Of a DNA stretch of 64,000 bases, positions 8,872 to 17,992 are shown one piece after another. The position numbers and the translations under genes are program-made. Source of the stretch: Trichococcus alkaliphilus (GTDB lineage Bacteria > Bacillota > Bacilli > Lactobacillales > Aerococcaceae); NCBI RefSeq assembly GCF_003008695.1, contig NZ_PXZT01000006.1, positions 102,362-166,361 on the forward strand. The letters are read 5' to 3'. The notes beneath the pieces were generated by a model. It made no database searches. It had not been told where the DNA came from and was given only the letters and a program-made list of their open reading frames with translations. The number at the start of each line of letters is the position of its first letter. The first letter of the stretch is position 1.

Positions 8872-9621
8872 ATGGAAGGAAGATTCTTTTTAAGCGAAAT
8901 TTTTTCGATGCTAAGAAAGAGGATTGGGCAAATCATAGTTGCTGGATTATTAGGCTTATTGGTTGCAGGGGTATATACATTCTTTTTTGTGACCCCCACA
9001 TATAGCTCGACATCCAAAATTGTCGTCAATCAGACACAGAATACCGATCAAGCACTTACAAATACGGATATTCAGACTAACTTGAGTTTGATCAATACTT
9101 ATCAAAGCATTATCAAGGAACCTATAATTCTGGAAGATGTTATCCAACGGACGGGTTCAGATTTGACTGTGGACCAGTTAAAGAACTTAATTCGAGTTTC
9201 CACGGAAACAAATTCACTAGTATTCGGAGTGAATATCACACATGTAAATCCTTTTGAGGCTGCAGAACTAGCTAATGCAATTGCGGTTGTTTTTCAAGAA
9301 AAAATCGGAAATATACTAGAAGTGGAATCCGTTACGATTTTATCGACGGCAGCTCCAAGCTTAACGCCGATTTCTCCGAATAATCCTTTGAATCTGTTGA
9401 TTGGTCTATTTTTTGGCTTAATGCTTGGTATAGTCTGGGCATATTTAGCAGAATTGACAAATAAATCTGTAAAAGATGAAAAGTTTATTGAGAGTCTAGG
9501 ATGGACAAATCTGGGGTCTATTTTGGAAATGTCAGCAACTGAAATCAATGACAGCAGATTGTTCAAGGACACGCAAATTCAAGCACTGAAAACAGGCAGA
9601 AACAAGAGACGTAGAGTTTAA
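8872..9621 (+). CDS. wzd: Wzd/CpsC-type chain-length determinant and BY-kinase activator
   Basis: A 249-residue polysaccharide co-polymerase. The N-terminal cytoplasmic stretch is followed by TM1 (about residues 23-43), an outer loop starting TPTYSSTSKIVVNQ, and TM2 preceded by the conserved proline-rich stretch SLTPISPNNP (about 161-170). The short basic tail would contact the kinase encoded next. In this family the protein activates the partner tyrosine kinase and helps set polymer length. The start is fixed by GGGAGGATATA before ATG 8872. The wze start lies 13 bases after the stop, so the two are co-transcribed. Confidence 0.9.
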   Translation: MEGRFFLSEIFSMLRKRIGQIIVAGLLGLLVAGVYTFFFVTPTYSSTSKIVVNQTQNTDQALTNTDIQTNLSLINTYQSIIKEPIILEDVIQRTGSDLTVDQLKNLIRVSTETNSLVFGVNITHVNPFEAAELANAIAVVFQEKIGNILEVESVTILSTAAPSLTPISPNNPLNLLIGLFFGLMLGIVWAYLAELTNKSVKDEKFIESLGWTNLGSILEMSATEINDSRLFKDTQIQALKTGRNKRRRV

Positions 9622-9634
9622 GGAGGTCCGGCAA

Positions 9635-10381
9635 ATGTTTGATAAAAGAAACAAAAAAAAAATCGAAAGATTGGATAAAGAACAGAGAAAAGGAACGTCT
9701 TTAATCACGGTGACAAAGCCGAGCTCTATTATTGCAGAACAGTTCCGTACGATCCGGACTAACATTCAATTTTCTATGGTGGACAATAATCTGAAGACAA
9801 TCCTATTCACATCATCTGGGCCATGGGAAGGAAAATCGACAGTGGCGGCAAACATTGCATCGGTATTTGCTGATCAAGGGAAAAAAGTACTTCTTGTTGA
9901 TGCGGATATGCGAAAACCTACAGTATTCCGCACATTCAATTTGCATAACAACATCGGGCTGAGCACCCTGATTACTTCAAGGGAAATAAACTTAAAGGAT
10001 GTCGTACAGAATGTAGATGATGTAGGCATTGATATCATCTCAAGCGGCCCAATTCCGCCGAATCCATCTGAGTTATTGAATTCAAATCGGATGAATGAAA
10101 TTATCAAATTGATGGAATCAGAGTACGATTTGATTCTGTTTGATATGCCACCGGTTGTTACCGTGACCGATGCACAAATTATGGCGACAAAAACTGATGG
10201 GGTGATTTTTGTGGTCCGACGTGGGGTTGCCCATACCGATGATGTCAGGCAAGCCAAAGAATTATTGGATATGGTCCAGGCGAATGTGTTGGGTGTCGTA
10301 TTCAATGGTGCCGAAAAGAAATCAGATCGCTCTTACTCCTATTATGGATATGGTTATAATCTCGATGGTGAAGAGCAATGA
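9635..10381 (+). CDS. wze: Wze/CpsD-type bacterial tyrosine kinase
   Basis: A 248-residue autophosphorylating BY-kinase that acts on the inner membrane face with Wzd. Walker A is at residues 61-69 (SGPWEGKST), Walker A' is LLVDADMRKP (about 86-95), and Walker B is LILFDMPP. The C-terminal tyrosine cluster has Tyr at 234, 236, 237, 239 and 241 within SYSYYGYGYN, the usual phosphorylation tail. The ribosome site AGGAGGTC precedes ATG 9635. The stop overlaps the phosphatase start by four bases (ATGA), showing translational coupling. Confidence 0.93.
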   Translation: MFDKRNKKKIERLDKEQRKGTSLITVTKPSSIIAEQFRTIRTNIQFSMVDNNLKTILFTSSGPWEGKSTVAANIASVFADQGKKVLLVDADMRKPTVFRTFNLHNNIGLSTLITSREINLKDVVQNVDDVGIDIISSGPIPPNPSELLNSNRMNEIIKLMESEYDLILFDMPPVVTVTDAQIMATKTDGVIFVVRRGVAHTDDVRQAKELLDMVQANVLGVVFNGAEKKSDRSYSYYGYGYNLDGEEQ

Positions 10382-11160
10382 TAGATATCCACTGTCATTT
10401 GCTGTACGGTATAGATGACGGGCCTCGATCGTTGGAGGATTCTTTGGCAATGGCTGAATTGGCTGTTGCTGAAGGAGTCACTCATATGCTAGTGACTCCG
10501 CATCATAAGAATGGTAAATTTGAAAATGTAAAATCTGACATTGTAAGGCTGACGGCTGAACTTCAGAAAGTACTGGATGAGAGAGGCATTGCTCTGACGT
10601 TATTTTCCGGACAAGAAATTCGTATCAACGGTGATTTGCTTTCCGATATCGAAAATGATGAAATCCTCTTTGTGGATGAAGACAACCAGTACATTTTGAT
10701 TGAATTTCCTACAATGTCGATTCCACATTACGCGGAATCGCTTTTTTTTCAGCTCCAGCAAAAGGGCATCATTCCTATCATCGTACACCCGGAACGCAAT
10801 CAGCAAATAATCGATAACCCTAATGTTTTGTTGTCCTATATCGAAAAAGGAGCTCTTGCCCAATTGACGGCCAGCAGTTATGTCGGCGTATTCGGGAAGG
10901 ACATTGCAGAGTTGAGCAGTAAGCTTATTAAATCCAACCTTGTGCATGTATTGGCTTCCGATGCCCATAATATAAGCGGGCGTTCTTTCCACATGGAGGA
11001 AGCTTTTAAAAAAATGGGGAAAGAATTTGGCGACGAAATAGTGAATGCGTTCCAACAAAACGCGAAAGACCTAGTCAATGGAGATATCCTTCGAACAGGG
11101 GCCCCTATGGAAATATATGAGAAAAAAAAGAGGATCAGATTATTTAACTGGAGAGGATGA
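10378..11160 (+). CDS. wzh: Wzh/CpsB-type PHP-domain tyrosine phosphatase
   Basis: A 260-residue manganese-dependent phosphatase of the PHP superfamily that removes phosphate from the Wze tail. Metal-binding motifs are IDIHCH (His5, His7), VTPHH (His41, His42), VHPERN and ASDAHN. The start overlaps the kinase stop and the stop overlaps the next start, both as ATGA, so this is a tightly coupled operon. No truncation is seen. Confidence 0.92.
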   Translation: MIDIHCHLLYGIDDGPRSLEDSLAMAELAVAEGVTHMLVTPHHKNGKFENVKSDIVRLTAELQKVLDERGIALTLFSGQEIRINGDLLSDIENDEILFVDEDNQYILIEFPTMSIPHYAESLFFQLQQKGIIPIIVHPERNQQIIDNPNVLLSYIEKGALAQLTASSYVGVFGKDIAELSSKLIKSNLVHVLASDAHNISGRSFHMEEAFKKMGKEFGDEIVNAFQQNAKDLVNGDILRTGAPMEIYEKKKRIRLFNWRG

Positions 11161-12989
11161 GTTGGGTGAAACTTAATTTAACAAGAAGGCAAAAATCGGT
11201 AATATTAATATTAATGGATTCAATATTTATTTTTATTTCTTCATTATTGGCACGTGAATTGGTGCAAGCATATACCTTTCCTTCAGACCAGTTTTATTTT
11301 GTGATGGTTGGCGTTTGCGTCAGTGGATATTTGATTCTAGGTCTACGCTATCATTTGTTTTCAAAAATCATTCGATACACAAGTGTGTATGAAATAAGTA
11401 AATCAATGATGCTGATGACGGCATCCTTTGCAATTTCGGGCCTCATCACACTTTTATTCATCAGAACAGTCAGTTATCGTTATATCTTCTTGATGTACGT
11501 CTTCTGTCTTGTGTTGATTCCAGGTTCAAGGGTTGTTTGGCGCTTTTATCATGAGTGGCAACAAGGTGATATCTCCTTTCTGAAAACAAAAAGAGAGAAA
11601 ACCGTCCGCACCCTTGTGGTCGGAGCGGGAGCCGGTGGTAACATGTTCATCAGAAACATCCTGAAGCATCCAGGTGACATCGATATTGTGGGGATCGTCG
11701 ATGGCGATTCCAGTAAAGCGAACTCTCGGTTATATGATATTCAAATCATGGGAAAAGAATCGGATATCCCAGCATTGGTCAAAGATTTGTCCGTTGATCA
11801 GGTGACGATCGCTATACCATCCCTGAAACCGAAAAATTTGGAGAAAATTCTGGATTATTGCAACCAAGCGAATGTCAAAGTGAACCAGATGCCGCGCATA
11901 GAGGATGTGATAAAAGGGAAACTGACCGTCAATAGACTGCGGAATATCGATGTAGTTGATTTACTTGGCCGTGAAGAAGTGACATTGGATAAGACGAAAA
12001 TTGCAGCCCAATTGGAAGGCGAAGTCATCTTGGTCAGTGGAGCCGGTGGTTCAATCGGCTCAGAGATTTGTCGTCAAATAGCAAAGTTCCATCCGAAGAC
12101 TTTGATTTTATTAGGGCACGGTGAAAATTCGATTTATTTGATCGACAAAGAATTGAGGAACTTGTACGGACGGACTATAGACATCATCCCGATAATTGCG
12201 GATATTCAGGATCGTGACCGTATTTTCCAAGTTATGGAAAAATACAAACCAAGCCATGTTTTTCATGCAGCAGCACATAAACATGTGCCTTTGATGGAAT
12301 ACAATCCGAAAGAAGCCATCAAAAATAATATCTATGGTTCGAAAAATATGTCAGAAGCTGCAAAAGCAGCGGGTGTAAAAAACTTTGTCATGATTTCAAC
12401 TGATAAAGCAGTTAGACCGACAAATGTTATGGGTTCCACAAAACGGATAGCCGAAATTCTTGTGACCTCATTGAACGAACCAGGAAAAACCAAATTTGCA
12501 GCGGTGCGATTCGGCAATGTGTTGGGGAGTCGCGGCAGTGTCATTCCAGTATTCAAGGAACAAATCGAGAATGGTGGACCGGTTACTATAACGGATTATC
12601 GGATGATCCGGTACTTCATGACTATTCCGGAAGCAAGCCGACTAGTATTGCAAGCAGGGGTACTTGCCAAGGGTGGAGAGATATTCATCTTGGATATGGG
12701 CGAACCCGTAAAAATTGTGGATTTGGCTAGTAAGATGATCAAATTGTCCGGTTATACGGAAGACGAAATTCCAATTGTGGAATCCGGCATCAGACCAGGA
12801 GAAAAACTTTATGAAGAATTGCTTGTCGATGGTCAATTGGCGGACAATCAAGTGTATGAAAAAATTTTTGTCGGTAGTCCTTCAGACTGTGATAGGCAAA
12901 GAACATTGGAGTTTGTTGCGGCGCTTGAAGGAAACTCTGATGCAGACGTACAAACTAAACTAATCGCATTCGCAAATGAACATGTCTAA
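11157..12989 (+). CDS. capD: CapD/EpsC-type membrane UDP-sugar 4,6-dehydratase
   Basis: A 610-residue polytopic enzyme. Four N-terminal membrane helices (about residues 12-120) are followed by a CoA-binding-like Rossmann region (VVGAGAGGNMFIRN, about 156-169) and an NAD-dependent SDR domain with SGAGGSIGSE (about 297-306). The catalytic stretch STDKAVRPTNVMGSTKR has Met-x3-Lys in place of Tyr-x3-Lys, typical of UDP-GlcNAc 4,6-dehydratases of the FlaA1/CapD group. It would make a deoxy-keto sugar precursor for the polysaccharide. It is the last gene of the wzd-wze-wzh operon. Confidence 0.9.
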   Translation: MSWVKLNLTRRQKSVILILMDSIFIFISSLLARELVQAYTFPSDQFYFVMVGVCVSGYLILGLRYHLFSKIIRYTSVYEISKSMMLMTASFAISGLITLLFIRTVSYRYIFLMYVFCLVLIPGSRVVWRFYHEWQQGDISFLKTKREKTVRTLVVGAGAGGNMFIRNILKHPGDIDIVGIVDGDSSKANSRLYDIQIMGKESDIPALVKDLSVDQVTIAIPSLKPKNLEKILDYCNQANVKVNQMPRIEDVIKGKLTVNRLRNIDVVDLLGREEVTLDKTKIAAQLEGEVILVSGAGGSIGSEICRQIAKFHPKTLILLGHGENSIYLIDKELRNLYGRTIDIIPIIADIQDRDRIFQVMEKYKPSHVFHAAAHKHVPLMEYNPKEAIKNNIYGSKNMSEAAKAAGVKNFVMISTDKAVRPTNVMGSTKRIAEILVTSLNEPGKTKFAAVRFGNVLGSRGSVIPVFKEQIENGGPVTITDYRMIRYFMTIPEASRLVLQAGVLAKGGEIFILDMGEPVKIVDLASKMIKLSGYTEDEIPIVESGIRPGEKLYEELLVDGQLADNQVYEKIFVGSPSDCDRQRTLEFVAALEGNSDADVQTKLIAFANEHV

Positions 12990-13383
12990 GTAGATTGCGT
13001 TTAAAATTGAAGAGGGGAGGGGGCTGGGCTGTTAAATGTCTCAGGCCTCTTTTCTGTTTTGCTTGAAATCCATATTCAATGACATTACTCTGAAATATTG
13101 TAATTATGTTACAGTCAACGGTACCATCTTGAAAATTTATTGATTTATTGGTACTATGGAAAAGATTACTCTGCCTCATTGTGTAAATCATGCAATAGAT
13201 AGTATGCTCACTATTTATTTTATTGTTTATCTGTAGCTAATGAGGCAAATGGGATAGAAAATTTTGACTTAGCATGTTTCAGGGAAACTGTATCACTTGA
13301 TGAGAATGGATAGAGAAAAGGAAAATCGGAAAGCGTACCTATGCGGACTCAGAACTCTCAAAGAGAAAGAGGATAAATACAAG
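12990..13383. other. Intergenic region before LCP genes
   Basis: It holds a probable terminator at its start. Further on, 9-base inverted repeats TGCCTCATT (13172-13180) and AATGAGGCA (13239-13247) are separated by 58 bases. No gene is seen. The promoter of the LCP pair should lie in the last 120 bases, and TTGACT at 13264 is a possible -35, without a clear -10. Confidence 0.5.
13010..13055 (+). terminator. Probable terminator after capD
   Basis: AAGAGG at the left pairs with CCTCTT at the right around an imperfect GC-rich inner stem, followed by TTCTGTTTT. The hairpin is imperfect, so this is a moderate call. Confidence 0.45.
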
Positions 13384-14631
13384 ATGAACGAAACCAGAAA
13401 AAAGTTCCAAGGGAAAAAGCGAGGCATCAAAATTACTTTAGCACTTTTATTGTTAGTTGGCGTAGGTGTAAGTGCGTATCTGATCAAAGCTTACAATGAT
13501 GTAGGAGACACGGCATCTTCAATTTATAACGAGGTAAGTATTGAGAAGAAACGGGAGGATGCTGTAGATGTAGCGGACGCTACGCAACCAATCTCATTCT
13601 TGCTTCTCGGAGTGGATACAGGGACCGCTGAAGAAGAGCGGGTCGAGCAAGGCAGATCTGATACTGTCATGGTTTGTACAGTAAACCCAAATACTCGGAC
13701 AACAACGCTGTTGAGCATCCCTAGGGACACCTACTCAGCGATTGTCGGATATGAAGATGAGTATGATTACGTTGGGGATTATTATGATAAGATAAATCAT
13801 GCCTATGCATATGGCGGCGTAGAGATGGCTATTAATTCCGTCCAAAATTTCTTGGATATTCCAATCGACTATTACGTCGAAGTTAACTTTGACGGTTTGG
13901 TTGATGTTGTGGATGCTATAGGGGGAATAGAAATTACCAGCCCCTTGACGTTTGATTTTTATGGACCACAATTCATTGAAGGCGAAACAAGAGTGCTCAC
14001 TGGTTATGAAGCTCTGCAGTTTTCGCGTATGCGAAAACAGGACCCTGAAGGGGATCTTGGTCGCCAAAAAAGACAACAAATGGTCATCAAAGCGATTTTG
14101 GATAAAGTACTAAGTATGGGCAGTCTGGTGAATTACAAGGACTTATTGACATCAGTTGAAGACAATGTGCAGACAAATGTTACTTTAGATGATATCATTT
14201 CAATCGCATCCGGTTATCGAAATGCGCTAGAGAGTTTTGAACAAACTTACTTGTCCGGCACTGAAATGTATATTGATGAAATTTACTATTATTATGTCGA
14301 TCCGGAAGAAAGATTGCGGTTATCAAACATGCTGAGAGCACAGCTGGAATTACCGGAAATCAGCTTGGATGAACTCGAAACATCATCTAATGAGCCTTAT
14401 TTTAATCCTGATACTTATTATGAAGACGAATATGAGGACTCTTCAAGTGAAGTATATTCAGACCCGTATGTAGATCCGAGTACTGACTCCGAAGAATACT
14501 ATTATGTGGAACCGGAGACTTCCTATTATTCAGAAGAATCCTATTATCCAGAAGAAACATATTCTTCAGATGAAATCATTTACTCGGAAGAATACGATGA
14601 TACAGGTGCATATACCGATTCAGGCTATTAA
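13384..14631 (+). CDS. LCP-family wall-polymer ligase with tyrosine-rich acidic tail
   Basis: A 415-residue LytR-CpsA-Psr enzyme that transfers lipid-linked polymers to peptidoglycan outside the membrane. One N-terminal membrane helix follows a basic cytoplasmic stretch. The LCP core has LLGVDTG, GRSDTVMV, SIPRDTY, KINHAYAYGG and FSRMRKQDPEGDLGRQ. The tail (about residues 334-415) is low-complexity, with 18 Tyr in 82 residues plus many Glu, Asp and Ser. I took ATG 13384 (MNETRKK) because the paralogue at 26435 begins MNDTRS, and both have AGAGG about nine to ten bases upstream. It is followed 40 bases later by a second LCP gene. Confidence 0.88.
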   Translation: MNETRKKFQGKKRGIKITLALLLLVGVGVSAYLIKAYNDVGDTASSIYNEVSIEKKREDAVDVADATQPISFLLLGVDTGTAEEERVEQGRSDTVMVCTVNPNTRTTTLLSIPRDTYSAIVGYEDEYDYVGDYYDKINHAYAYGGVEMAINSVQNFLDIPIDYYVEVNFDGLVDVVDAIGGIEITSPLTFDFYGPQFIEGETRVLTGYEALQFSRMRKQDPEGDLGRQKRQQMVIKAILDKVLSMGSLVNYKDLLTSVEDNVQTNVTLDDIISIASGYRNALESFEQTYLSGTEMYIDEIYYYYVDPEERLRLSNMLRAQLELPEISLDELETSSNEPYFNPDTYYEDEYEDSSSEVYSDPYVDPSTDSEEYYYVEPETSYYSEESYYPEETYSSDEIIYSEEYDDTGAYTDSGY

Positions 14632-14671
14632 AACCGGAAAACGGTATATAACAAAAGTAAGGAGAGAAATC

Positions 14672-15613
14672 ATGGCTGAAAAAAAGAGAAAAAGTAAGAA
14701 GAAAAATTTGGGGTTGAAGATATTCTTAGGTGTTATGTCGACCCTTATACTCGTCATCGGGGGTTATGTTTATTCTGTTTATCGTAACCTTAATTATACA
14801 AATGATGCCATCTATAATCCTGTTCAAACACAAAATTTACGTGACAGTGCAGTCGATTTGAAAAATCAAGATTCCATCTCCATATTGTTATTAGGAATTG
14901 ATAATGGCACAGAAGGTCGGACGGAAGAAGGGCGATCTGATACGATGGTTGTAGTAACAATCAATCCGAAGACACAGAGAACAACTTTTGTGAGTATTCC
15001 CCGTGATACTTTTTCAGAAATTGTCGGAAACAATTCGTACGATAAAATCAACCATGCCTACTGGTACGGTGGAGCAGAAATGTCAATAAATACAGTGCAA
15101 AAACTATTAGGTATACCTATTGATTACTATGCATCAGTGAATATGGAAGGGATACAACAGATTGTTGACGTACTAGGCGGAATCGAGGTCCAAAGTCCAT
15201 TGGCGTTTACGATTGGTGAATACACTTTTACTGAAGGAGCGAATCAATTGGATGGCGCTGCTGCTTTGGCTTTTTCCAGAATGAGATCTGATGACCCTGA
15301 GCAAGATACTGGCCGTCAAGAAAGACAACGGATAGTCCTTGCGGCAATCATCAAAAAAGTACTTTCCATGGACACGTTACAAAATTATCAAGATATCCTA
15401 CACTCCCTGTCTGTAAATATGAGCACGAATCTCCAAGCAACTGATTATATAGCGCTCCAGAAATATGGATATGTGGATGCAACAAGAAATATCCAGCAAG
15501 ACCATTTAGGTGGGGTAGGCGGTTTGCGTGACGACATTTACTATAGTTTTGTCGATGGTGCCGAATTAGCGCGCGTGCAAGATTTATTGCAGGTGGAATT
15601 GGAACTGAAATAA
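14672..15613 (+). CDS. LCP-family wall-polymer ligase
   Basis: A 313-residue LytR-CpsA-Psr paralogue with a basic N-terminus (MAEKKRKSKKKN), one membrane helix and an outer LCP domain with LLGIDNG, GRSDTMVVV, SIPRDTF, KINHAYWYGG and FSRMRSDDPEQDTGRQ. The pyrophosphate-binding Arg and Asp residues of the family are present. It lacks the acidic tail of its upstream neighbour. ATG 14672 is chosen for the strong AAGGAGAGAAATC before it. It is probably co-transcribed with 13384-14631, and a terminator follows. Confidence 0.9.
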   Translation: MAEKKRKSKKKNLGLKIFLGVMSTLILVIGGYVYSVYRNLNYTNDAIYNPVQTQNLRDSAVDLKNQDSISILLLGIDNGTEGRTEEGRSDTMVVVTINPKTQRTTFVSIPRDTFSEIVGNNSYDKINHAYWYGGAEMSINTVQKLLGIPIDYYASVNMEGIQQIVDVLGGIEVQSPLAFTIGEYTFTEGANQLDGAAALAFSRMRSDDPEQDTGRQERQRIVLAAIIKKVLSMDTLQNYQDILHSLSVNMSTNLQATDYIALQKYGYVDATRNIQQDHLGGVGGLRDDIYYSFVDGAELARVQDLLQVELELK

Positions 15614-15645
15614 ACCAAGCAGCGTTTGTTAAGGAAAGCAGCGCA

Positions 15646-15697
15646 AAAGAGAATAGTGTGAGGCCGTAGCGGCTCATCCTATTCTCTTTTTTTTTAT
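15646..15697 (+). terminator. Rho-independent terminator after LCP pair
   Basis: A long stem in which AGAGAATAG pairs with CTATTCTCT around an inner GAGGCCG / CGGCTC stem, followed by nine T. Confidence 0.9.
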
Positions 15698-15727
15698 GTT
15701 TTATTTTTTAAGATTGTTATTTCGGCT

Positions 15728-15755
15728 TTTTCAATTCTGTTTATTGTTCTATACT
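15728..15755 (+). promoter_or_regulatory. Promoter TTTTCA-N16-TATACT for second transferase operon
   Basis: -35 TTTTCA (15728-15733), a 16-base spacer ending ATTGTTC, and -10 TATACT (15750-15755). The same -35, spacing, spacer end and -10 recur at 26337-26364 before another LCP gene, which supports a real promoter, perhaps with shared control. Confidence 0.55.
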
Positions 15756-15859
15756 AGAGAATAGTGGCAGTAAGACAAAATATTCAGGAATGAGTTCGTG
15801 TCATTTAACGGCTATCTAGTAAATATCCCTAGTTAAGAGGGGCTAGGAGGAAAATAATC

Positions 15860-16909
15860 ATGAAACCAATGGTCAGCATCATCGTGCCGGTCTACAATGC
15901 GGCACCTTATTTAGATCAATGCATCAGCAGTCTGACAGCTCAGACGCTGAAGGAAATCGAAATCATATTGATAAACGACGGGTCGACGGACAACAGCCTG
16001 GACGTGTGCGTCGAACTTACCGCCAAAGACGACCGAATCCGCTTGATCGACAAACTGAACGGTGGTGTCTCAGAAGCGCGAAACGATGGTCTGCGCGCAG
16101 CGACTGGGGACTATGTAGGCTTCGTCGATCCGGATGACTGGGTGGATGCGGACATGTACGAACGGATGCTTGCGACGCTGACGACGGCGCGGGCGGACAT
16201 CTGCATGTGCAATTATGTCAAGGAAACTAAGGAAGACACCGTGCCTGTTCTGTTGAAACAAACCGGGATCATCGAAAAGGAAGCTATCCTCGGGGATATC
16301 GTCGCGAACGTCATCGCCAAGCCAAGCTTCCGAAGCGGCGAAACGGACATCATGGGCAGTGTCTGCCGGCTTCTGATCAGCCGCAAGCTGCTTGAAAGGG
16401 AGAATATTTGGTTCGATAAAGAAGTCGTCTTCATGGAAGACTTGCTTGTCTGCGTCGAAGCTTTCCTGAAAAGTGAACGCATTGTCATCGATGCCGGTGC
16501 TTATTATCACTATCGCGTCCATGAAAGTTCGACCGTGATGGCCTTTAAGCCGCATTTCTACGATCGTCAGAAACAGGCTTTTGCGAAGCTGCAGGAGCTG
16601 TTGTTGCGAGAGGATAAAGCAGCCGCACTGGCGCCGCGCATGGCGAACCGATACATCATCATTGCCTTGCTGTCGTTGGCGAACGAAGCGCATAAGGATA
16701 ATACGGCGCCATTCAGCGAGAAAATCGGCAATGTCGGTAAGATACTGGCAGATGACGAATTGGCCGCCATACTCGAAAAAATGGACTTGAAAGCAGTGGA
16801 ATCGCGAAAAAAATTGGAACTGAACCTGATGAAGAAAAAAGCGAGTGTTATGCTGTACTTGTACTATAGCGTGTTCAATAAAATAAAGTCCGCATTGGGT
16901 AAGGGCTGA
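15860..16909 (+). CDS. GT2-family glycosyltransferase
   Basis: A 349-residue GT-A transferase with VSIIVPVYN, INDGSTDNS and VDPDDWVD in the N-terminal domain, and CMCNYV, FMEDLLVC and YYHYR further on. It is a full-length paralogue of the product of 3409-4437, but its DNA is clearly richer in G+C. The ribosome site AGGAGGAAAATAATC precedes the start. It is the first gene of a plus-strand operon running to the GT32-like gene at 20345. It probably extends a polysaccharide repeat unit. Donor and acceptor are unknown. Confidence 0.9.
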   Translation: MKPMVSIIVPVYNAAPYLDQCISSLTAQTLKEIEIILINDGSTDNSLDVCVELTAKDDRIRLIDKLNGGVSEARNDGLRAATGDYVGFVDPDDWVDADMYERMLATLTTARADICMCNYVKETKEDTVPVLLKQTGIIEKEAILGDIVANVIAKPSFRSGETDIMGSVCRLLISRKLLERENIWFDKEVVFMEDLLVCVEAFLKSERIVIDAGAYYHYRVHESSTVMAFKPHFYDRQKQAFAKLQELLLREDKAAALAPRMANRYIIIALLSLANEAHKDNTAPFSEKIGNVGKILADDELAAILEKMDLKAVESRKKLELNLMKKKASVMLYLYYSVFNKIKSALGKG

Positions 16910-16942
16910 TGCCCGGTCGATGCCACAAGAAAGGATATTGAG

Positions 16943-17917
16943 ATGAATGAATTGATCAGCATCATCGTGCCGGTCTACAAAGTGGAGGCGTATTTACCGC
17001 GCTGCGTAGATTCGATTTTGGCACAGACTTACAAAAATCTGGACATCATCCTGGTGGATGACGGATCTCCGGATAACAGCGGGATAATCTGTGATGCCTA
17101 CGCCAAACAGGACAATCGCATCACGGTCATCCATCAAGCCAACGGTGGTTTGTCGGATGCCCGCAATGCCGGCATCGATGCAGCGAAGGGTGCATATCTA
17201 ACCTTCCTGGACAGCGATGATTGGGTTCCGGCAGACTACATCACCTATCTTTATAATCTGTTGAAGGAAACCGGCAGCGCCATTTCGCTCTGTAATTTCC
17301 TGAAGACGACGACGGAGGAATTGCCGCAGATGACCGAGCCGGAAATGGTGACGGTCATGAAGAATGATGCTATCTTGGCGAAATACATCGACTTGGGGGA
17401 TGAGTTCCATCCGCAATTGGTCATGGCCTGCGGAAAACTGTTCGAGGCCAGCTTATTTGAAACGATCCGTTTCCCGGTCGGCAGACTGCATGAGGATGAG
17501 TTCACGACGTACAAACTCTTCCATTTCGCTCCGCAGACGGTGCTATCCAAGAAGCCGCTCTATTATTATTGGCAGCGTGAGGACAGCATCATGGGGGAAT
17601 CCGGCTTCCGACTGCAGAGCAAACTCGATTATATGGATGCCTTGGCCGAACGAGCAACCTTTTTCCGTGAGGTAGGCAGATTGGCCCTAAGCGATCGTAC
17701 CTACAAATCGCTTTTCTCCGAAGCTTTGTCGGTCAATCTGCAATTGGACAAGCGCAAAGACACAACAGTCAAAAAGTCGATCTTGGGAAAATTGGATAAA
17801 GTGCATAAGGAATTGAAGCGTACTGGTCGATCGAAACTGAGTTTCCTTTATGGCAGCTACTTGAAGTTCGAAATACCGATTGTCTGGGCATACCGCACTT
17901 ATAAAAAATTGAAGTAA
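16943..17917 (+). CDS. GT2-family glycosyltransferase
   Basis: A 324-residue GT-A transferase. The N-terminal part begins LISIIVPVYKVEAYLPRC, followed by VDDGSPDNSG and LDSDDWV, the metal/nucleotide motifs. The C-terminal part has MACGKLFEASLF and LHEDEFTTYK, common in capsule transferases of Lactobacillales. It lies 33 bases after the previous transferase and before the flippase, so it is part of a repeat-unit assembly operon. Confidence 0.9.
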   Translation: MNELISIIVPVYKVEAYLPRCVDSILAQTYKNLDIILVDDGSPDNSGIICDAYAKQDNRITVIHQANGGLSDARNAGIDAAKGAYLTFLDSDDWVPADYITYLYNLLKETGSAISLCNFLKTTTEELPQMTEPEMVTVMKNDAILAKYIDLGDEFHPQLVMACGKLFEASLFETIRFPVGRLHEDEFTTYKLFHFAPQTVLSKKPLYYYWQREDSIMGESGFRLQSKLDYMDALAERATFFREVGRLALSDRTYKSLFSEALSVNLQLDKRKDTTVKKSILGKLDKVHKELKRTGRSKLSFLYGSYLKFEIPIVWAYRTYKKLK

Positions 17918-17992
17918 TCAGGAGTCGAGTACGGCGGCCCCGATTACTTCGGTGCCGCTAGAATCTCCTTCCTGATTGAAAAGAGGGTTACA

